Of a stretch of 64,000 bases of DNA, positions 54,614 to 63,448 are shown piece by piece. The notes under the pieces were generated by a model. That model saw nothing but the letters and a program-made list of their open reading frames with translations. It searched no databases and was not told the origin of the DNA. Made by a program: the position numbers and the translations under genes. This stretch comes from Verrucomicrobiales bacterium. GTDB lineage: Bacteria; Verrucomicrobiota; Verrucomicrobiia; Verrucomicrobiales; SLCJ01. The stretch covers positions 1 through 64,000 of the forward strand of contig JAGXGH010000067.1 of the NCBI GenBank assembly GCA_024636835.1. The letters are read 5' to 3'. Numbering within the stretch: the first letter of the stretch is position 1; every line of letters begins with the position of its first letter.

Positions 54614-56044
54614 ATGCCAGAACGCAGCCCGCTCACACGCCTCTCCATCATGATGTTCCTCCAGTTCTTCGCTTGGGGGTCATGGTTCGTCACTCTAAAG
54701 CTCGTGATGAACACCAACGACCTTGCTAGCTTCATTGGTGGAGCGTTCGAGAGTGCACCCATTGCCGCAATCTTTGCCCCACTTTTCCTTGGGCTCGTAG
54801 CCGACAGATTTTTTCCATCGGAAAAAGTGATGGCCGTTCTAATGATCATTGGCTCTGGTCTCATGGGCTACATCGCCTTTATCGCTCCACAAGGAGCCGA
54901 AGCTGGCCCACTCATTGTTAAGCTCATGATCGCCTACATGTGCTGTTATATGCCTACTCTGGGGCTGGCAAATACAATCACCTTCACCCACCTGCCTCAA
55001 GATTCATTCCCGAAGGCGCGCGTATGGGGCACCATCGGATGGATCGTCGCAGGTTTATTCCTTGGATTCGCAGGCTGGTCAAATTCACTGAACGTCTTCT
55101 GGCTGGCTGCAGGCGCAACTCTTGCACTCGGAATCTATTCCTTCTTCCTGCCGAACACACCAGCACCAGCCAAAGGACAGCCACTTAATCTGCGCTCGTT
55201 ACTGATGCTTGATGCCTTCAAGCTGTTCAAGAGCTTTCCATTCGCAGTTTTCGCTATTTGTTCAACACTCATCTGCATACCTCTCGCCTACTACTATGCG
55301 CAAACCGCCGATTTCCTCGGAGCCACAGGGTATCTAGAGCCCGGCTCGTTCATGAGTATCGGCCAAATGTCCGAGATTATCTTCATGCTGCTGATTCCAT
55401 TCTTCTTCCGTAAACTTGGAGTGAAAATGATGCTGCTCATTGGCATGGCCTGTTGGGTTGCCCGCTACGCATTGTTCGCCTTCGGTGCGCCAGACCAAGT
55501 CGCATGGATGCTACTCATCGGTGTCGCCCTCCACGGTATCTGCTATGATTTCTTTTTCGTCACCGGTTTCATTTATACCGACAAGAAGGCACCTGTGGAA
55601 ATTAGAGGGCAGGCTCAAAGTCTCTTAGTGTTTCTCACCCAAGGTCTAGGAATGTTCTTCGGATTCCGCTTCGCTTTCGGAGGCTCATTTCCATTCACCG
55701 ATGTGGCTCTTCCAAATCAGATCTCATCTGGTGAACAAGTTTTCGGTACTCCCCCGTCAAACGAACTTGTCAACGCCATCGCCACGGCAAATGCAGGAGC
55801 TGAGCCAAAAGGAACTTTAGAATCACTCGCCGGTATGTTCGGGAAGGGTTATCCCGAAGGTATCGACCAGTCTCTCATTCTCACTAACCTTGCCGAGTGG
55901 AAACAGTATTGGTACTTCCCGATGATCCTCGCTATCGTTATCTTCGTCATTTTCGCCATCTTCTTCTGGGACAAAGTCGACCGCACCACCGACCTGGAAG
56001 AAGTCTCTAAAGCCGCGTCGCCCGACGAGGAGTCGGCAGTATAA
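54614..56044 (+). CDS. MFS nucleoside:H+ symporter-like transporter
   Basis: 476 residues with 12 membrane segments. The start RLSIMMFLQFFAWGSWFVTL and the absence of sugar porter motifs match the NupG/XapB (NHS) family of nucleoside transporters. PKARVWGTIGWIVAGLFLGF and GICYDFFFVTGFIYTDKKAP are further family segments. It would import nucleosides or a related compound. No nucleoside-catabolism gene is nearby. Confidence 0.88.
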   Translation: MPERSPLTRLSIMMFLQFFAWGSWFVTLKLVMNTNDLASFIGGAFESAPIAAIFAPLFLGLVADRFFPSEKVMAVLMIIGSGLMGYIAFIAPQGAEAGPLIVKLMIAYMCCYMPTLGLANTITFTHLPQDSFPKARVWGTIGWIVAGLFLGFAGWSNSLNVFWLAAGATLALGIYSFFLPNTPAPAKGQPLNLRSLLMLDAFKLFKSFPFAVFAICSTLICIPLAYYYAQTADFLGATGYLEPGSFMSIGQMSEIIFMLLIPFFFRKLGVKMMLLIGMACWVARYALFAFGAPDQVAWMLLIGVALHGICYDFFFVTGFIYTDKKAPVEIRGQAQSLLVFLTQGLGMFFGFRFAFGGSFPFTDVALPNQISSGEQVFGTPPSNELVNAIATANAGAEPKGTLESLAGMFGKGYPEGIDQSLILTNLAEWKQYWYFPMILAIVIFVIFAIFFWDKVDRTTDLEEVSKAASPDEESAV

Positions 56045-56053
56045 TCGGCACCT

Positions 56054-56200
56054 TCAGTTTCAGAATCCCAAGTTGAGATGGTTTCAAGATACATCGACAA
56101 TCAGGAGGAGCATCATCGTAAGATGACCTTTCAAGAGGAATATCGCGAACTCCTGCGACTGCATGGAGCAAATTGGGATGAGCGATATGTTTGGGATTGA
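56054..56200 (+). pseudogene. 3' fragment of an IS200-like transposase
   Basis: 48 codons plus stop (SVSESQVEMVSRYIDNQ, EEHHRKMTFQEEYRELLRLH, ending RYVWD) nearly copy the end of the transposase at 56656-57107. It begins 9 bases after the stop of the transporter gene, so the insertion or deletion point lies right at that stop. Confidence 0.8.
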
Positions 56201-56335
56201 TCGGTGATGATATCGCGAGCCGAGGGGACGCAACACCTTTGGTGTTGAGGCAATGGGGGGACGTATCCCAGGGTAGGCGCCGCGTTGCTCAGCCAACCCT
56301 GGGCTAAATGACATAAGCCCGTTGGGCTAGAGAAC
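56201..56335. repeat. Right-end repeat of the IS200-like element (extra copy)
   Basis: Starts TCGGTGATGATATCGCGAG and ends AAGCCCGTTGGGCTAGAG. The same sequence follows the larger copy at 57108-57241. It holds complementary arms (AACACC-TTT-GGTGTT; CCCAGGGT and ACCCTGGG; AGCCC-GTT-GGGCT). Confidence 0.8.
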
Positions 56336-56362
56336 GCATGATACCACTTTCAAATAAAATAT

Positions 56363-56446
56363 GACTATTCGCCGCGCACAAGCAGCTCACGATCAAGTAG
56401 CGACACACCCACTCTCGTCAGATCAATGGCAAGATTTAGTATAAGG
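56363..56446 (+). repeat. Family D repeat (degenerate copy)
   Basis: Begins GACTATTCGCCGCGCAC as at 15959 and ends CGTCAGATCAATGGCAAGAT then TTAGTATAA, where the palindrome has three changes. Confidence 0.65.
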
Positions 56447-56499
56447 CGAATTGGTATGATAGAGGGTTCGCATGAAACGAAATAGTTAGGCCAGAAAAA

Positions 56500-57245
56500 C
56501 GGCATCTAGGTTGCGGCTGCTAACCCCAACGGGGTTTTGTATATCAGCCCAGGGTTGCTGTCGTGAAACGATGGCTACCCTGGGTATGGGAACGAATATG
56601 GTTTCCAACCCCAATCGGGGTTGCGTCCGTCGCCTTGAATGCCTCAAACTCCACCATGCCTCAATCATTATCCCGCGTCTTGATCCATACGGTTTTCTCG
56701 ACCAAGAGCCGTGCACCTTTGCTACGAGATTTGGCTTTTCGTGATGAACTCCACTCCTATCAGGTGGCTGTGCGAAAAACATGGATTGCCTGCCGATCCG
56801 GATTGGTGGCGTTGATGACCATGTGCACCTTTTGACAACTCTGTCGAGAACCTTGTCTATCGCTGAGTTTGTAAAAGAGATTAAACGCAACAGCACCTTG
56901 TGGGCGAAGGGGAACGGGAGTCAGGCAGATTTTGGTTGGCAGGCGGGCTATGGATGTTTTTCGGTTTCAGAATCCCAAATTGAAGTGGTATCAAGGTATA
57001 TTGAGAATCAGGAAGGGCATCATCGTAAGATGACCTTTCAAGATGAATATCGCGAACTCCTGCGGCTGCATGGAGAAAAATGGGATGAGCGATATGTTTG
57101 GGATTGATTGGTGATGCTATCGCGAGGCGAGGGGACGCAACACCTTTGGTGTTGGGGTGATTGGGTGACGTCACCCAGGGTAGGCGACGCGTTGCTTTGC
57201 CAACCCTGGGCTAAATGACGTAAGCCCGTTGGGCTAGAGGATGGC
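56500..57245 (+). mobile_element. IS200-like element with structured ends
   Basis: The left end (56520-56655) has the hairpin arms AACCCCAACGGGGTT and a CCCAGGGTTG/ACCCTGGG pair. The right end (57108-57245) has AACACC-TTT-GGTGTT, an ACCCAGGGT arm facing ACCCTGGG, and AGCCC-GTT-GGGCT. The transposase between them is frameshifted. The right end plus the last 49 transposase codons are duplicated at 56054-56335. Confidence 0.75.
56656..57107 (+). pseudogene. IS200-like (Y1) transposase, frameshifted
   Basis: The ATG at 56656 opens MPQSLSRVLIHTVFSTKSRA, the usual start of short IS200-like transposases, and continues to about 56760. The rest is in another reading frame: MDCLPIRIGG then DHVHLLTTLSRTLS (HUH motif HVH), IAEFVKEIKRNST, WQAGYGCFSVS (catalytic Tyr in AGYGCFS) and HHRKMTFQDEYRELL. 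The shift lies near 56760-56780. The whole would be about 150 residues. Confidence 0.85.
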
Positions 57246-57327
57246 GTGCTTCGATGCTATTGAGCTAGAGCATGGCATGAAGCACCCCCTTACAGACTAA
57301 TGGTTAGCATGACGCGATACCGTTGAG

Positions 57328-57597
57328 CTAGGAGAACGGGATGAGTCTAGGTCGTTTAATACTGCCAAGCTTTTGGCGCCGGCGTTCGCGTTTTCTAACA
57401 AAGAACAAGGCAGTCTCACTGATGGCCACCAAAATGAGTAACCCGCAGAGGATCAAAAACAGTAGCACTGCGCCGAATCCGCTGCCTGTGTCTGACATTG
57501 GATCGGTATTGCTTAAATTATAGTAAAAGATGGCGAAGTAGGTGATATGAATCACCAAGGCACATCTGAGCACCACGCAGATGACAAGAAGGTTCAT
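57328..57597 (-). CDS. Small two-helix membrane protein
   Basis: 89 residues from the ATG at 57597. Two hydrophobic segments (LLVICVVLRCALVIHITYFAI with a few polar residues; FGAVLLFLILCGLLILVAI) and a basic C-terminus (VRKRERRRQKLGSIKR). The longer open frame to 57777 overlaps the glyoxalase gene and is not used. Function unknown. Confidence 0.55.
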   Translation of the reverse strand: MNLLVICVVLRCALVIHITYFAIFYYNLSNTDPMSDTGSGFGAVLLFLILCGLLILVAISETALFFVRKRERRRQKLGSIKRPRLIPFS

Positions 57598-57622
57598 TGA
57601 TCTAAAAGCTTTTGCCACTCGA

Positions 57623-57997
57623 TCACTTCTCCAAAATCTCCACTTCGTAGCCATCCGGGTCGGTGACGAATGCCATTTTGCGCTCGCCGGAGGTGAACTT
57701 CTCTTTCCACCCGCCAGGCCAGATCTCGATGCCGTCGGCTTCGAGTTTGCCGCAATAGCTGACAATGTCATCCACACCCACCGCCGTGTGCATCAGATCT
57801 TCAGGGACGTTCAGTTCGTAGTCGGGCGAGTAACAAAGTTCGAGGAAATGCGAGTTCCCTGGAAGTTCTAAAAACGCCAATTTATTGCCGGCGGGGGAGT
57901 CTTTACGATCAGCCAAAGTGAATCCAAGCTTCTCATAGAAGTCAATGGTGCGGTCGAGGTCGGCGACGCGGATGCGGGTGTGAAGAAATTTAATCAT
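57623..57997 (-). CDS. gloA: Lactoylglutathione lyase-like (glyoxalase I family)
   Basis: 124 residues from the ATG at 57997 (MIKFLHTRIRVADLDRTIDF). Metal ligands of GloA are all seen: His6, Glu in LELPGNSHFLELCYS, His in MHTAVGVDD and Glu in GYEVEILE. It isomerises the methylglyoxal-thiol adduct. The length is slightly below the 135 of E. coli GloA. The small membrane protein gene lies downstream and may be co-transcribed. Confidence 0.9.
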   Translation of the reverse strand: MIKFLHTRIRVADLDRTIDFYEKLGFTLADRKDSPAGNKLAFLELPGNSHFLELCYSPDYELNVPEDLMHTAVGVDDIVSYCGKLEADGIEIWPGGWKEKFTSGERKMAFVTDPDGYEVEILEK

Positions 57998-58048
57998 GGG
58001 CTGACGATACGGATGCCGCCTCGATACGGTCAAACCGAAAAGGGCACA

Positions 58049-59716
58049 TTATCGGAAACGGCACATCTCACCGAGCACTTCACCGAGTTGCTTGACGGAT
58101 TTCACGGTTTTATCCGCCTCTACCCCGACAGGTTTTTCCGCAATTAGACGGACGGTGGGAATGCCTGCGTTGCGGCCCATTTCAATATCCCGGTCGGCAT
58201 CACCAACGATCAAGGAACGGTGCAGATCGACGCCGTGCTCCGCCACCGCTTCATAGATCATATCCGGTCGAGGCTTCGCTCGCGGGGCGTCGCTGTCTTC
58301 TCCACAATAGGCGTAGATGGCATCGAAGTCCGCACCGTGCACGGCGAGCGATTCTTGCATCTTGGCGTGAATTTCATCCAGAGCGGCACGCGTCATCACG
58401 CCTTTACCTACTCCGCGTTGACTCGTCACAAGAATCGCTAAACATCCTGCCAACTTCACATTGCGAATTACCTCGGCAATTCCTTCGTTGAAATGAAACT
58501 GCGACCAACTAGTCACGTAGTAATTGTCACGTGGATCATTCACCACGCCATCGCGGTCAAAGAACACACAAGGACGAAGCGGCGGCACATAGCTCGTCAC
58601 TTGCTCTTTGTAGTTCACCGTTCCGCGTATCATCACGTCGTCACCATAAACAGTTGAGTGCGCATTTTCTAACCGCGGCATGTGAACGGCATCTGATACA
58701 CCTACCCCCGCCGTGGCCAACGAGCCTCCACCACAAATCATCGGCGCGTAAAATCCGACGAATTCATCGATCAATTGATGGTCTAGCCATTGCCCGACAA
58801 AACGTCCTCCAGCCTCGACCAAGGCAGTGTGGATTCCGCGCTTGGCGAGAGCCTTCAGTCCACCTTCAAGAGTTTCCGCGACGATAAGGTTCTCCTCCAA
58901 AACAAGCTGCTCGGCGGTATGCACCGCGCTACCATGCACAGGACCAACAAGAAAAATAATCGTCCGGTCACGATGCGCATCGGTGAATAATTTCGACCCG
59001 CTCGGTAGATGACCACCTCGACTGACAACCACTCGCCACAGAGCATCTTTGGAGCCCTGTGGGTGATCGATTCTCAGCGTCAATTCAGGATCATCCGCTC
59101 GCAAGGTTGCGCCACCCGTGATAATTGCATCCACCTCGGTGCGTAATTTCTGCACTGTCGCGCGCGACTCGCTACCGGTAAGCCATTGTCCCTCACCCTC
59201 TGGTCGTGTGATCCGACCGTCCAATGACATCGCCGTTTTGGCGATCACCCACGGACGCTCGCGGGTTTGCGCGGAGCCAAACCCTTTGATTAATTCGCGG
59301 CATTCCGCCACCAGCACGCCGTGCGCCGTTATTTTCCCGGCACGTCGTAGGACTTCCTCCGCCGCGCCGGCGTGCGCTGGGTTTGGGTCCATGGCTCCCC
59401 ACACCACTCGCTTCACGCCGGCATCAATGATCCCATCGCAACAGGGAGGCGTTCGTCCAGTTGTCGAGCACGGCTCCAAAGTCACATAAACCGTCGCTCC
59501 CACGCAACATTCCTCACCATGTTGTGCTCGCGCGTTTGCAATTGCTTCGCGCTCGGCGTGAGGACATCCCGCTTTTTTATGCCAGCCGCTTCCGAGTAAA
59601 ACGCCATCCTTCACTACCACCGCGCCCACGGGAGGATTCGGCGCAGTGAGTCCCACCCCTTTGTGCGCTTCTGCGATCGCTTGTCGCATCCATTGTTGAT
59701 CATCCAAGGACTCCAT
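58049..59716 (-). CDS. ribD: Riboflavin biosynthesis RibD fused to a HAD phosphatase
   Basis: 555 residues from the ATG at 59716; longer in-frame starts overlap the recA promoter. Residues 1-145 are the zinc deaminase (His53-Ala-Glu55; EPCSTTGRTPPCCDG with two Cys ligands). Residues ~150-370 are the NADPH reductase (AKTAMSLDGRIT; VEAGGRFVGQWL). Residues ~380-555 are a HAD phosphatase of the GmhB/HisB-N type: FFDRDGVVND (Asp387, Asp389), VTSQRGVGKG (Thr431), KPRPDM (Lys481) and VGDADRDIEMG (Asp506). RibD makes 5-amino-6-(5-phosphoribitylamino)uracil, which must lose its phosphate before the next step. The fused HAD domain is well placed to do that, which is an inference. It is divergent from recA. 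Confidence 0.93.
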   Translation of the reverse strand: MESLDDQQWMRQAIAEAHKGVGLTAPNPPVGAVVVKDGVLLGSGWHKKAGCPHAEREAIANARAQHGEECCVGATVYVTLEPCSTTGRTPPCCDGIIDAGVKRVVWGAMDPNPAHAGAAEEVLRRAGKITAHGVLVAECRELIKGFGSAQTRERPWVIAKTAMSLDGRITRPEGEGQWLTGSESRATVQKLRTEVDAIITGGATLRADDPELTLRIDHPQGSKDALWRVVVSRGGHLPSGSKLFTDAHRDRTIIFLVGPVHGSAVHTAEQLVLEENLIVAETLEGGLKALAKRGIHTALVEAGGRFVGQWLDHQLIDEFVGFYAPMICGGGSLATAGVGVSDAVHMPRLENAHSTVYGDDVMIRGTVNYKEQVTSYVPPLRPCVFFDRDGVVNDPRDNYYVTSWSQFHFNEGIAEVIRNVKLAGCLAILVTSQRGVGKGVMTRAALDEIHAKMQESLAVHGADFDAIYAYCGEDSDAPRAKPRPDMIYEAVAEHGVDLHRSLIVGDADRDIEMGRNAGIPTVRLIAEKPVGVEADKTVKSVKQLGEVLGEMCRFR

Positions 59717-59846
59717 GCTCACAGGAGCATAGCATTTGACGACCACATTGCGCTGCAACTTTTCTCGCGAAATTTCCTTCCACCGACACCGCAAATGCCT
59801 ATCTAATCACTCTGAAAATCCTCGTAAATTAGAAAAAAACGCCGAC

Positions 59847-59860
59847 TGTTCAAATGAACG
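59847..59860. promoter_or_regulatory. Probable LexA box of recA
   Basis: TGTTC-AAAT-GAACG, 56 bases before the recA start. It matches the palindrome TGTTC-N4-GAACA that I recall as the LexA target in Verrucomicrobia, with one mismatch in the last base. It could affect the divergent ribD as well, though that start is 130 bases away. Confidence 0.7.
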
Positions 59861-59915
59861 CTTGCTAAAAGTTCCGCGGGGCAGTAGAAAAAGGGGAAAT
59901 TATTTCATACACATT

Positions 59916-61016
59916 ATGGCTAAAACATCCGACCCAGCAGCAGAAAAAATCGCTAAAGAGCGCCTCAAGAACCTCGATCTCGCCATCGGCCACATCAAAA
60001 AGGAATATGGTGAAGGATCCATCATGCGGATGGGCGATGACCACCGTGTCGATGTCGATGTGATACCTACCGGGAACCTGCTCATTGATCGCGCACTTGG
60101 TGTCGGTGGATTTCCGCGCGGACGAGTGGTTGAAGTGTTCGGCCCCGAATCATCCGGTAAGACAACACTTACCCTTACCGCTATCGCACAAGCACAGAAG
60201 AAGGGTGGCCTCGCCGGCTTCATCGATGTCGAGCACGCGCTCGACCCACAATACGCCAAGATACTTGGCGTAAACATGGACGACCTTCTTGTCTCCCAGC
60301 CATCTTCCGGAGAAGAGGCGTTGCGCATTGTGGAGACACTGGTTCGCTCCAATGCTCTGGATATTATTGTCCTCGACTCCGTTGCCGCACTGGTTACCCG
60401 TCAGGAGCTCGATGGTGAAATCGGTGACTCCACGGTGGGTGCGCAAGCGCGACTGATGTCGGCTGCCATGCGTAAGCTCACCTCCTTGATCGCTAAAGCG
60501 CGCACCGTCTGTATCTTCACCAACCAGATCCGTGAGAAAGTCGGTGTGATGTTTGGTAGCCCAGAAACGACTCCTGGTGGCCGTGCGCTGAAGTTCTATA
60601 GCTCCGTTCGCTGTGATATCCGTCGTATTGGTCAGATTAAAGCCACGGATGGCACGGTCACCGGCAACCGCACGAAAGTGAAGATTGTGAAGAACAAAGT
60701 CGCCCCGCCATTCCGTGAAGCCGAGTTCGACATCATGTATAACGAGGGGATCTCGTCCTCGGGCTCACTTCTCGATCTTGCCTTGGAGTTTGATATCCTA
60801 CAAAAGCGCGGGTCTTGGTTCTCCTACAACGGCAACCAGCTTGCACAAGGTCGCGATGGCGCCAAGGAGGCGCTTAAGGCTGACGAAGCGCTCTATCTTG
60901 AGATCGAAACTGCTGTCAAAGCACACATGAGTCCGACGCCACTGGAGGAAGAAAACAAAAGGGTAGCCGATAAGGCGAAGGAAAAGGGAAAAGACACCGA
61001 AGAGGTGGCAGAGTAG
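59916..61016 (+). CDS. recA: Recombinase RecA
   Basis: 366 residues from the ATG at 59916; the frame is open 60 codons further up, but without RecA similarity. The P-loop is [10 protein letters not shown], Walker B is [10 protein letters not shown], and the loops [34 protein letters not shown] and [13 protein letters not shown] are all typical. The C-terminus is acidic and Lys-rich ([21 protein letters not shown]), slightly longer than in E. coli. It drives homologous recombination and the SOS response. Confidence 0.98.
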   Translation: MAKTSDPAAEKIAKERLKNLDLAIGHIKKEYGEGSIMRMGDDHRVDVDVIPTGNLLIDRALGVGGFPRGRVVEVFGPESSGKTTLTLTAIAQAQKKGGLAGFIDVEHALDPQYAKILGVNMDDLLVSQPSSGEEALRIVETLVRSNALDIIVLDSVAALVTRQELDGEIGDSTVGAQARLMSAAMRKLTSLIAKARTVCIFTNQIREKVGVMFGSPETTPGGRALKFYSSVRCDIRRIGQIKATDGTVTGNRTKVKIVKNKVAPPFREAEFDIMYNEGISSSGSLLDLALEFDILQKRGSWFSYNGNQLAQGRDGAKEALKADEALYLEIETAVKAHMSPTPLEEENKRVADKAKEKGKDTEEVAE

Positions 61017-61026
61017 ACCTTCAGCG

Positions 61027-61110
61027 TTGGTCGCGTATAAGGGCTGCGCCCCACGCGATTGTGTGGCGTTGACGGAATGTTACGGGCGAGGTGGAAATCG
61101 TCCCTCCCAG
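61027..61110. repeat. Family C repeat, copy 2
   Basis: Begins TGGTCGCGTATAAGGGCTGC and runs to about ATCGTCCCTCCCAGG. Outer arms TCGCGT and ACGCGA enclose GGGC-TGC-GCCC. The other copies are at 12177-12262 and 61872-61960. Confidence 0.8.
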
Positions 61111-61173
61111 GCGAGATGCTCATTTGTCGGTGCTCATTGAACTTCTTGCCTAAGGTGGTATCTCCAGACCGGT

Positions 61174-61608
61174 TTATTTACGGTTAATCACGTGTCCATC
61201 ACCGTCGAGCTCTACAATCGTTAGGTCGCTCATTAGTCGAAAACTCCGACCACCAAACACGCGCACTTCACCAGTTTCGAGAAGCGCATCGTCGCCATCA
61301 TCGAACGACTCGTTTATCGGGATGATATCGTTCTCCCCATTGGGCACATACACGTCCCATTCGTTCATGATTTCTGTATCAATGAGCTCTTGAAGATTGC
61401 TTGGTCGGCGATTATATTTTTTCTCGAATATTTCGACGGCGTGTTTCACATTCATGACCGCGCCATAGAGAACATTCCTTGCATAGATTCTCTCGCCATA
61501 TCCCAAGAGCCAAGTTCCCGCGAAAACCAGCGCGGCGACAAATGCACACAAGCCGATCCACGATCTCACTTGTTTCGAAACACGGAATCTCACGGGGCAA
61601 GTCTGCAT
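61174..61608 (-). CDS. Membrane-anchored pseudopilin-like protein, unknown function
   Basis: 144 residues from the ATG at 61608; another ATG nine codons earlier is possible. One membrane helix (WIGLCAFVAALVFAGTWLLG) is followed by NVLYGAVMNVKHAVEIFEK and YNRRPSNLQELIDTEIMNEW, which recalls the helix and loop of G-type pseudopilins, and a short beta end (FRLMSDLTIVELDGDGHV). The N-terminal cleavage motif of true pseudopilins is not clear. Its neighbours are repeats, not secretion genes. Confidence 0.65.
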   Translation of the reverse strand: MQTCPVRFRVSKQVRSWIGLCAFVAALVFAGTWLLGYGERIYARNVLYGAVMNVKHAVEIFEKKYNRRPSNLQELIDTEIMNEWDVYVPNGENDIIPINESFDDGDDALLETGEVRVFGGRSFRLMSDLTIVELDGDGHVINRK

Positions 61609-61662
61609 CACGCATCTAATGTAATGGAAGAACAAAACACAGTGTCAGCTGCGCAAGAAAAG

Positions 61663-61990
61663 GGTTTCCATTTGGGAGGGAAGCTCAGTGCTAGTAAAGT
61701 GCCGATGCTGGTAAAGCGATGGAGTGGGGACGCCTCGTCCCCATTGGGTGATGCGGGCTCGCGAGTGATTTACGCTTGTTGACTCTGTGAGTTGTGGAGT
61801 CGCTCAGGTGGGCGCGAGGCGCACCCCCTCCGGCGCATTGGGCGGAGTCGGGGAGGGATGCGTTTCACGCGTTGGTCGCGTATAAGGGCTGCGCCCCACG
61901 CGATTGTGTGGCGATGAAGGAAAGTTACGGACGAGGTGGAGATCGTCCCGCCGGGGTGAGATGCGCATCTGCCTCTGTGACTTCACATTA
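61663..61990. repeat. Mosaic of family A and family C repeat pieces
   Basis: 61719-61755 is the GTGGGG-ACGCCTC-GTCCCCA... form of the family A right hairpin. 61795-61850 is a degenerate left half of family A (GAGTCGCT...GCGCACCCCCTCCGGCG). 61872-61960 is a full family C copy. The wider gap between the genes at 61608 and 62344 holds only this mosaic and the dead frame at 62020-62219. Confidence 0.7.
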
Positions 61991-62019
61991 ACCGTCTGAG
62001 GTTTTGGTGGACTAATCGG

Positions 62020-62219
62020 TCAGGATTGTAACCGCGCTATGGTTGAGGTGATTTCTGCTTTTCGAGTTTCGTAGCGATCTTTTGCGGAGAGGTAATAACG
62101 ACGCTTTGCATTCCCAACTCTTGAACTCAACCCAAGAAAGATGGCGGAGAGCGCAACGAATAAACCGATTGTTCCTATGATCGCGATTGGATCCTTACCA
62201 TTGGTTGCAGAGGATGCCT
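62020..62219 (-). other. Open frame without start codon: possible broken small membrane protein
   Basis: On the minus strand a frame runs from just after a TGA (62220-62222) to a TGA at 62020-62022. It codes for a plausible protein piece: DPIAIIGTIGLFVALSAIFL (one membrane helix), then RVGNAKRRYYLSAKDRYETR and a short tail. There is no ATG, GTG or TTG before the helix, so the start may have been lost. This is weak evidence. Confidence 0.3.
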
Positions 62220-62343
62220 TCAGTACGGATAGAGGATGTGGTCATCGCTTACTTGATTAGTGCGATTCAAGAAGCCTGTCGATTGCACCGTGAGATCAAT
62301 TTTGGAATGAGCAGGTTGTTCGCCGATCTGTTGAACAGCGGGG

Positions 62344-62703
62344 CTATTCAAAGTAGGTGTCTTCGTGGGTATACGGCGGGGCGCAACAGCAGAGGAAGCG
62401 GAGTGGTGCTTCGCCGGTATTGATGATTTGATGCCAGGCGCTGGGTGGGATGAGAACGGCGTCGTTGGGGTTGATGGCCTGCTCTTCGCCGTCGATTTCC
62501 ATTTTCCCGTGCCCCTCGAGGATGAAGTAAATTTCTTCGGCAAGCTTGTGGTAGTGGCGATCAGTTTTGCCGCCACAGGGGAGCGATGCCTCGGCGAGTG
62601 ATTGGTTCTTTACCGGCGCGTTGGTGAGATCGAGAATGCTGCGGATGGTCGATCCATCGGCGGTGGTGAAAGGGGTCTGTTTGTCGAGATTCTGGATGTG
62701 CAT
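62344..62703 (-). CDS. Small cupin-domain protein
   Basis: 119 residues. A single cupin barrel: the metal-binding motif 1 is seen as HYHKLAEEIYFILEGHGKM (His, His, Glu) and motif 2 as PNDAVLIPPSAWHQIINTG (His). The substrate is not known; such proteins may be sugar isomerases, dioxygenases or sensors. The gene stands alone. Confidence 0.88.
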   Translation of the reverse strand: MHIQNLDKQTPFTTADGSTIRSILDLTNAPVKNQSLAEASLPCGGKTDRHYHKLAEEIYFILEGHGKMEIDGEEQAINPNDAVLIPPSAWHQIINTGEAPLRFLCCCAPPYTHEDTYFE

Positions 62704-62804
62704 GGGGGAGTATAAGGTAGCGAGTAGAGGGTATAAAGCGGAATTGGGCAGCGTATAGCGCTCGGTGACCTTAGTGAGTCTATGGCGCGGGTGGTGACCA
62801 CACG

Positions 62805-62830
62805 GGCCACGCTTTCACAAGCGTAGCTAC
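62805..62830 (-). repeat. GTAG-type REP (family E, copy 3)
   Basis: On the minus strand: head GTAG, then stem CTACGCTT-GTGA-AAGCGTGG. Compared with the copy at 49378 both arms changed together (A-T to G-C), so the structure is kept. Confidence 0.7.
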
Positions 62831-62918
62831 TCGGTCAATGCTCTCTTTCGTCAAAATTATGTCGCAGCCGCTTGCGCCCCATTGACTCTTGACCATTGTC
62901 CATTGACTAAAAAAGAAG

Positions 62919-63346
62919 CGCCACGCCCCTGTAAGCCGGATTTTGTCCACCCCGCGCGGTTGCGAGGATGTGCGACCATTTATCTAGTCCGCCGAAGCGG
63001 GCTCCCCACCGTTTGACGGGTGGGGTGCGACGAGAACCCGAAGTCATTTCTGCTTGCGCAAAAGCCGGGCAGGCAACCCGTTTCCTCTGTTATGTCTTGC
63101 TCCGCGTGGGGTTTACCGTGCCCCGTCAGTTACCTGAACGGGCGGTGGGCTCTTACTCCACCATTTCAACCTTACCTGTGATCCGGAGACCCATCGGCGG
63201 TATATTTTCTGCGGCACTTTCCGTCGCTCCGGGCTTGAGCCCGACGCTCCCTTGCTTTCACAAGGCACACTGCCTTACGGAGTCCGGACTTTCCTCACAG
63301 TAAATAGTCTGATGATCTTCACTGCGCGATCGCCCGGGGCGTGGCT
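62919..63346 (-). ncRNA. rnpB: RNase P RNA (type A)
   Basis: About 428 nt. Near the 5' end (about 63305-63288) the minus strand reads GAGGAAAGTCCGGA, and near the 3' end (about 62946-62929) it reads ACAAAATCCGGCTTACAG, both conserved in bacterial RNase P RNA. The ends pair as P1: GCCACGCCCC (63345-63336) with GGGGCGTGGC (62929-62920). A run of T follows on the minus strand just after P1. Upstream, TACATT lies about where a -10 box would be. It is the catalytic RNA that matures tRNA 5' ends. Confidence 0.95.
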
Positions 63347-63448
63347 TGGGAATGTAGCACGAGTTTGCGATGGAGAGGAAATCTTTCGCTGTGGCGGGGT
63401 ATTTTTTTCTGGAGTGGCCTCTTCGACCGGTTTAATGTCCGGTGTAGT

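Noticed and set aside
59736-59915. 60-codon N-terminal extension of RecA
   Set aside because: It contains the LexA box and has no RecA similarity; [16 protein letters not shown] is the natural start.
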